A stretch of 64,000 nucleotides of DNA from CAVHXA01 sp963639765 (GTDB lineage: Bacteria; Bacillota; Clostridia; Oscillospirales; Oscillospiraceae): the NCBI GenBank assembly GCA_963639765.1, contig CAVHXA010000001.1:122699-186698 (forward strand), given 5' to 3'. Shown piece by piece: positions 60,609-64,000 of this stretch. The first letter of the stretch is position 1; the number at the start of each line of letters is the position of its first letter. Below the pieces are notes generated by a model that ran no database searches, was not told the origin of the DNA, and was given only the letters and a program-made list of their open reading frames with translations. Both the position numbers and the translations under genes were made by a program.

Positions 60609-60728
60609 GAAAATGACCTCCCTGTCATCAACGCTCTGCTTTTGAGGCCTCAACGGGGCTCATGCTTGCCCGTCCGATTCTCTCCGGTAGAAGTGGGCCG
60701 TATTGGAATGAAAAATATATCGCTGTTC

Positions 60729-60758
60729 ATTTTACATTTTATCAAGGCCGCTTGTCAA
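60729..60758 (-). promoter_or_regulatory. Promoter of serC-serA
   Basis: On the minus strand TTGACA (60758-60753), 18-base spacer, TAAAAT (60734-60729). Confidence 0.65.
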
Positions 60759-60794
60759 TAAAGGGCCGGGACGTAACTTTGCCAAATTCAAGGG

Positions 60795-60824
60795 TTGAAA
60801 GCGGTCTGTTTTTAGTGATATAAT
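60795..60824 (+). promoter_or_regulatory. Promoter of the DRTGG-hydrogenase-like cluster
   Basis: TTGAAA (60795-60800), 18-base spacer, TATAAT (60819-60824) with TGA just before it (extended -10). Start codon at 60859. Confidence 0.75.
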
Positions 60825-60858
60825 CAGTGCAGAGCGAAACCTGAATGGGGGCGAGAAA

Positions 60859-61209
60859 ATGCTGGTGCGTGAAATCGTACATCTGCTTGATGCAAATATT
60901 CTGTGCGGCGAGGCACGCCTGAATGACGATATATCCAGTATTTTTGCCAGCGACATGATGAGTGATATTCTCGCCTGTCCCAAAGAAATCGGCTGCATGC
61001 TCACAGGTCAGGTAAATCAGCAGGTAATCCGGACCGCAGATATGATGGATATTCCGGTTATCGTATTTGTTCGCGGAAAGGTTCCCGCGCCTGAAGTTAC
61101 CGCTATGGCCGCCCAACGCGGTATGACCGTGCTTACCACGCCCAGAGGAATGTTTTCCGCATGCGGCATCCTATACAGCTCCGGCTTTCAGGCAGGTGCA
61201 GACGCATGA
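60859..61209 (+). CDS. DRTGG-domain protein (first copy)
   Basis: 116 residues, essentially one DRTGG domain: I-V-H-L-L-D-A-N near residue 5, A-S-D-M-M-S-D-I-L-A near 30, L-L/M-T-G-Q-V-N near 48 and P-V-I-V-F-V-R-G-K near 66. The domain occurs in phosphotransacetylase and with CBS domains and is thought to sense small molecules, but its ligand is unknown. GGGGGCGAG is spaced well before the ATG. First gene of a chain of ATGA-overlapping genes ending with the PHP protein, and related to the second DRTGG gene at 62944. Confidence 0.88.
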   Translation: MLVREIVHLLDANILCGEARLNDDISSIFASDMMSDILACPKEIGCMLTGQVNQQVIRTADMMDIPVIVFVRGKVPAPEVTAMAAQRGMTVLTTPRGMFSACGILYSSGFQAGADA

Positions 61210-61637
61210 TAACACAAACCTACCAGGTAGATGGCAGCAACTTCTCTGCTGCCGGTGAGGCTTCTACCGCAGTCAAACGCCTCCTGAAAAGTCTGCATCT
61301 TCCGTCTGACGTGGTCAGACGGGCCGTAGTGTGTATGTACGAAGGCGAGATCAACATGGTCATCCACGCCAGCGGCGGCACCGCCACCGTTTCCATAAGT
61401 GAGGAATCCATTACCATTGACCTGCAAGACCATGGACCCGGCATCAATAATCTCGATCAGGCCATGCAGGAAGGCTGGTCTACTGCCTCCGATCAGGTTC
61501 GTGGTCTGGGCTTTGGTGCCGGAATGGGGCTGCCCAACATGCGTCGCAATGCCGACGAAATGACTGTGACCTCCGAGCCCGGGGTCGGTACCCGGGTTAT
61601 AATGGTCATTCACCTTTTACGGGAGGACCATCCATGA
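61206..61637 (+). CDS. Anti-sigma-factor-like GHKL ATPase
   Basis: 143 residues, RsbW/SpoIIAB-type ATP-binding domain. Y-E-G-E-I-N-M-V-I-H-A near residue 46 is the N box, D-H-G-P-G-I near 78 the G1 box, and G-F-G-A-G-M-G-L-P-N-M-R near 102 the G2 box. Members phosphorylate or bind partner proteins. Between DRTGG and hydrogenase-like genes this is a conserved neighbour in Clostridia. It overlaps the upstream stop by ATGA and the downstream start by ATGA. No separate sigma factor or anti-anti-sigma gene is near. Confidence 0.87.
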   Translation: MITQTYQVDGSNFSAAGEASTAVKRLLKSLHLPSDVVRRAVVCMYEGEINMVIHASGGTATVSISEESITIDLQDHGPGINNLDQAMQEGWSTASDQVRGLGFGAGMGLPNMRRNADEMTVTSEPGVGTRVIMVIHLLREDHP

Positions 61638-62947
61638 AGCATTCCGTTGTGATCCACCGTGATAAATGTCGTGGCTGCACCGTGTGCCTGCGCGCCTGTC
61701 CAACCGAGGCCATTCGTGTAATCCGAAGCCGGGCCGAGATTCTCGAAGACCGCTGCATCGACTGCGGGCAATGCGTGACCGTTTGCCCACATCATGCGGT
61801 AGGCGTTCTGAGTGATTCTCTCGAATGTCAGAAGAACTATCTCTATAACATTGCTCTGGTGGATACAGTCCTCTATGGCCAGTTTGAAAATCTGTCCGAT
61901 CCGAATATCGTACTCGAAGCCCTTCTTCAGATCGGTTTTGACGATGTTTTTGAGGTTGCCGTTGCTTCCGAACTGCTTACTCTGTATTACCAGCAGGACA
62001 ACGCAAAAATCTGGCAGGGTGTCTATCCCCGCCTTTCCTCCGACTGCCCGGCTACGGTCAACCTTGTAAAGCTTGAGTACCCGGAGTTGGAAGACAATCT
62101 GGTTCCTGCCATTCAGCCATTTGAACTGGCCGCAATTCTGGCTCGTCAAAAAGCCGTTGAGCGTACGGGGTTAAGGCCGGAACAAATTGGCATCGGTTAT
62201 ATTTCTCCCTGCCCGGCACGCATCACACTGGCCCACCATCCTGCCATAATGCCTGAGCCCGTTGTGGATTACGCTCTTGCAATGCGTGAGGTATACGTCC
62301 GACTTCTGGGTCCCATGAAACAGATCCGTCAGCCGAGATCCCTGAGCCGCACCGGTCAATTGGGATGCAACTGGGCCCGTTCCGGCGGACAGTGTGCCAA
62401 TCTGGCCCCGCACAACTGTCTGAGCGTGGATGATGCAGGCAACGTACGGGCTGTTCTTGACTATCTCGAAGACGGCAAGCTTGCTTCAGCCGACTATATC
62501 GAGGCCGCGCCCTGCGTGCAGGGCTGTTTTGGCGGCTGCCTCACTGTTGACAACCCCTTTAACGCCAAGATGAAAATGCGTGCTCTTGTAGACACCATTC
62601 CCCCGGTATCCTGTCAGCTGCCTGACGGATTTGAAAATACCGTACGCTGGGAGAAGCCCGTTCCCGTCGATGAAGCGCCCCGTGACTTTGCCAGTGCGTT
62701 TCGTCTGCAGACCCGTGCTGCAGAGGTTCTGCGCGGCCTGCCCGGGTTTGACTGCGGATCCTGCGGTGCGCCCAGTTGCCGGGCTTTTGCAGAGGATGTT
62801 GCCATTGGCCGCTCCCCTGTTGACGACTGCATCTACAACATTATCCGAAAAATGCGCGGAGGCAATGCGGATCACACAAGCGAAGACGACGAATTTGTCC
62901 CCCCAACCTTCCGCAAACCCCTGCCCGACAAGGAGCAAGAACAATGA
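61634..62947 (+). CDS. [FeFe]-hydrogenase-like iron-sulfur protein (sensory type)
   Basis: 437 residues. Two [4Fe-4S] ferredoxin motifs with Cys at 12, 15, 18, 22 and at 41, 44, 47, 51; a hydrogenase large-subunit-like domain (about 60-330) with altered H-cluster loops: S-S-D-C-P-A (135-140), S-P-C-P-A-R (191-196) and P-C-V-Q-G-C-F-G-G-C (293-302); and a C-terminal Fe-S domain with Cys 374, 377, 382 and 399 (C-G-S-C-G-x-x-S-C type). Catalytic enzymes have T-S-C-C-P, M-P-C-x-x-K-x-E and M-A-C-x-x-G-C, so loop 1 lacks one Cys and loop 2 the Lys-Glu. This suits the sensory or cofactor-binding subgroup. GGGAGG precedes the ATG. Cytosolic, no signal peptide. Confidence 0.87.
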   Translation: MKHSVVIHRDKCRGCTVCLRACPTEAIRVIRSRAEILEDRCIDCGQCVTVCPHHAVGVLSDSLECQKNYLYNIALVDTVLYGQFENLSDPNIVLEALLQIGFDDVFEVAVASELLTLYYQQDNAKIWQGVYPRLSSDCPATVNLVKLEYPELEDNLVPAIQPFELAAILARQKAVERTGLRPEQIGIGYISPCPARITLAHHPAIMPEPVVDYALAMREVYVRLLGPMKQIRQPRSLSRTGQLGCNWARSGGQCANLAPHNCLSVDDAGNVRAVLDYLEDGKLASADYIEAAPCVQGCFGGCLTVDNPFNAKMKMRALVDTIPPVSCQLPDGFENTVRWEKPVPVDEAPRDFASAFRLQTRAAEVLRGLPGFDCGSCGAPSCRAFAEDVAIGRSPVDDCIYNIIRKMRGGNADHTSEDDEFVPPTFRKPLPDKEQEQ

Positions 62948-63273
62948 CTGTACAGCAACAAATCAAACAGTTGGATCTGACCGTTTTTCATCTTGAAGAC
63001 GGCGACCGCAAAATTGAAAATGTCTACTGCGGCGATCTTCTCAGTTGGGTTATGGGTCGTGCTCCGGACAATTGCTGCTGGCTGACTATCATGACCAACC
63101 AAAATGTTGCAGCAGTAGGAGTTTTGATCGACTGTGCCTGCATTGTCCTCGCAGAAGGAGTGCAGCCCGACTCTGACCTGACTGCACGCTGTGCCGCACA
63201 GGGCGTTACGCTTTTGGGCAGTCCTCTTGGCGAATACGAGCTGTGCTGGCGGCTCAAGCAGCTTCTCGAATAA
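62944..63273 (+). CDS. DRTGG-domain protein (second copy)
   Basis: 109 residues. Same fold as the first DRTGG protein: V-Y-C-G-D-L-L-S-W-V near residue 27 (C-G-D-L-L being typical of the partner form), W-L-T-I-M-T-N-Q-N-V near 46, A-C-I-V-L-A-E-G near 65. In comparable clusters one DRTGG copy is encoded on each side of the hydrogenase-like gene. Overlaps the upstream stop by ATGA and is followed after two bases by the PHP gene. Confidence 0.87.
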   Translation: MTVQQQIKQLDLTVFHLEDGDRKIENVYCGDLLSWVMGRAPDNCCWLTIMTNQNVAAVGVLIDCACIVLAEGVQPDSDLTARCAAQGVTLLGSPLGEYELCWRLKQLLE

Positions 63274-63275
63274 CT

Positions 63276-64000
63276 ATGGAGGTATACTACGATCTGCATC
63301 TTCACTCGTGTCTGTCGCCCTGCGGGGCCGATGACATGACTCCATACAATCTCGTGAATATGGCCGCTTTGGCCGGTTTGCAGGTGATTGCCCTGACAGA
63401 CCATAACACCACAAAAAACTGTCCTGCGGCCATACGTGCCGGTGAAGAGGCCGGCGTTCTGGTTGTGCCCGGCATGGAACTGACCACCAAGGAAGACGTT
63501 CATGTTCTTTGCTATTTCCCGGACTGCTACGCTGCCGAGCAGTTTCGTGAGCTTGTCTATGCCGGGCTTCCAAAGCGAAAAAATCGACCCGGGGCGTTTG
63601 GCAACCAGCTTATTATGGATCATAGAGATCGTGTTCTTGGTCAGGAAGATCAGCTGCTCAGTTTTGGCTGCTCCTCTATCGGTATCTACGAAATTGCCGC
63701 TCTGGTCGAGCTGTATGACGGTTTTGCCGTACCTGCTCATATCGATCGTGCTTCGTTTTCTCTGCTTCGAGTAATGGGCCTGGTGGATCCGTCCATGGGA
63801 TTTCGTGTTTTCGAAACAACGCCCGGCTGCAGCTGGACTGACCTCTGCCAATCCCGCTCTCTTACGGGCGGAAACCTGTGTTCGTCGGACGCGCATGATC
63901 TTTTTTCCATTCCGGATGCCAGCCGTACATTAAACATCAGTTCTGCTACTCCCGCTGCTGTCATTCGTGCCATTCGTGCCCTCGGACGTGAGCCTCAAAG
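63276..64000 (+). CDS. PHP-domain phosphoesterase (partial, runs off the window)
   Basis: 241 codons are open to the window end with no stop. Y-D-L-H-L-H-S at the N-terminus, L-T-D-H-N-T near residue 43, P-G-M-E-L-T near 68, P-A-H-I-D-R near 156 and S-S-D-A-H-D near 206 are the metal-ligand motifs of PHP phosphatases (histidinol-phosphatase/TrpH/YciV type), which cleave phosphate esters or nucleotides. The start ATG at 63276 has no good ribosome site and probably depends on coupling to the DRTGG stop two bases upstream. Phosphatases of this kind often sit with DRTGG and sensory hydrogenases. The end is missing, so total length is unknown. Confidence 0.88.
   Translation, partial: MEVYYDLHLHSCLSPCGADDMTPYNLVNMAALAGLQVIALTDHNTTKNCPAAIRAGEEAGVLVVPGMELTTKEDVHVLCYFPDCYAAEQFRELVYAGLPKRKNRPGAFGNQLIMDHRDRVLGQEDQLLSFGCSSIGIYEIAALVELYDGFAVPAHIDRASFSLLRVMGLVDPSMGFRVFETTPGCSWTDLCQSRSLTGGNLCSSDAHDLFSIPDASRTLNISSATPAAVIRAIRALGREPQ

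Overview
The window looks like chromosomal DNA of a low-copy, strictly anaerobic Gram-positive Clostridia, most likely an Oscillospirales (Oscillospiraceae/Ruminococcaceae-like) gut bacterium. This is inferred from gene content: a formate-tetrahydrofolate ligase/FchA/FolD one-carbon operon, a sensory [FeFe]-hydrogenase-like cluster with DRTGG and PHP proteins, PEP synthase, SLH-domain and lipobox proteins, SepF/DivIVA/YlmE division genes, MutS/MutL without MutH, and strong AGGAGG-type ribosome binding sites with several TTG starts. No phage, transposase, CRISPR array, rRNA or plasmid gene was seen; gene density and codon style are uniform, so this is core-type chromosome rather than an island.

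Layout. 48-1662 (minus): ArsC/Spx-like protein and folC. 2052-5815 (plus): fhs-fchA-folD-GNAT operon from an extended -10 promoter. 5816-7205: long non-coding stretches around a DUF6935 gene. 7206-9158 (plus): large lipoprotein. 9503-15923 (minus): a complete F-type ATP synthase operon whose fifth cistron is a 753-residue fusion of a b'-like stalk, the delta C-terminal domain and the whole alpha subunit, and whose terminal epsilon gene is frameshifted. 16303-18291 (plus): Old Yellow Enzyme/2-enoate reductase-type flavoprotein, divergent from the ATP synthase operon. 18542-20863 (minus): acidic coiled protein, SLH-domain secreted protein, tRNA-Arg, ribbon-helix-helix protein. 21051-25816 (plus): beta-helix-like protein, HAD phosphatase-MFS-GDPD operon. 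26203-35609 (minus): PEP synthase; then ymdB-yhaO-yhaN-ABC-F with overlapping genes and an upstream secreted protein. 35890-36616 (plus): dCMP deaminase and tRNA-Pro. 36697-41964 (minus): PlsC-zinc-ribbon acyltransferase, pnp, rpsO, diacylglycerol kinase. 42104-53488 (plus): miaB-mutS-CPBP protease-mutL-miaA, then HlyD-like, ylmE, sepF, divIVA. 53684-60608 (minus): amidohydrolase with a Gly/Pro tract, DUF1846, DegV, membrane protein, serC-serA. 60859 to the right edge (plus): DRTGG, anti-sigma-type ATPase, hydrogenase-like Fe-S protein, second DRTGG, PHP phosphoesterase (cut by the window end).

How the genes fit together. FolC, Fhs, FchA and FolD make and use folyl-polyglutamates and carry formate to methylene-THF; the FolD here has lost its catalytic lysine, which explains the dedicated cyclohydrolase FchA beside it. 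PEP synthase and serC-serA feed gluconeogenesis and serine, which connects back to the one-carbon pool. The right-edge cluster is the kind found upstream of electron-bifurcating hydrogenases and probably senses redox or hydrogen state. 

The most notable observation is the ATP synthase: a b'-delta(C-terminal)-alpha fusion poses a stoichiometry problem (one b'/delta expected, three alphas needed), and the same operon ends in a damaged, tail-less epsilon gene. A second is a set of degenerate intergenic repeats sharing a GCACAATTGTG-type end. All assignments come from reading the sequence and from recalled family features; no database search was run.
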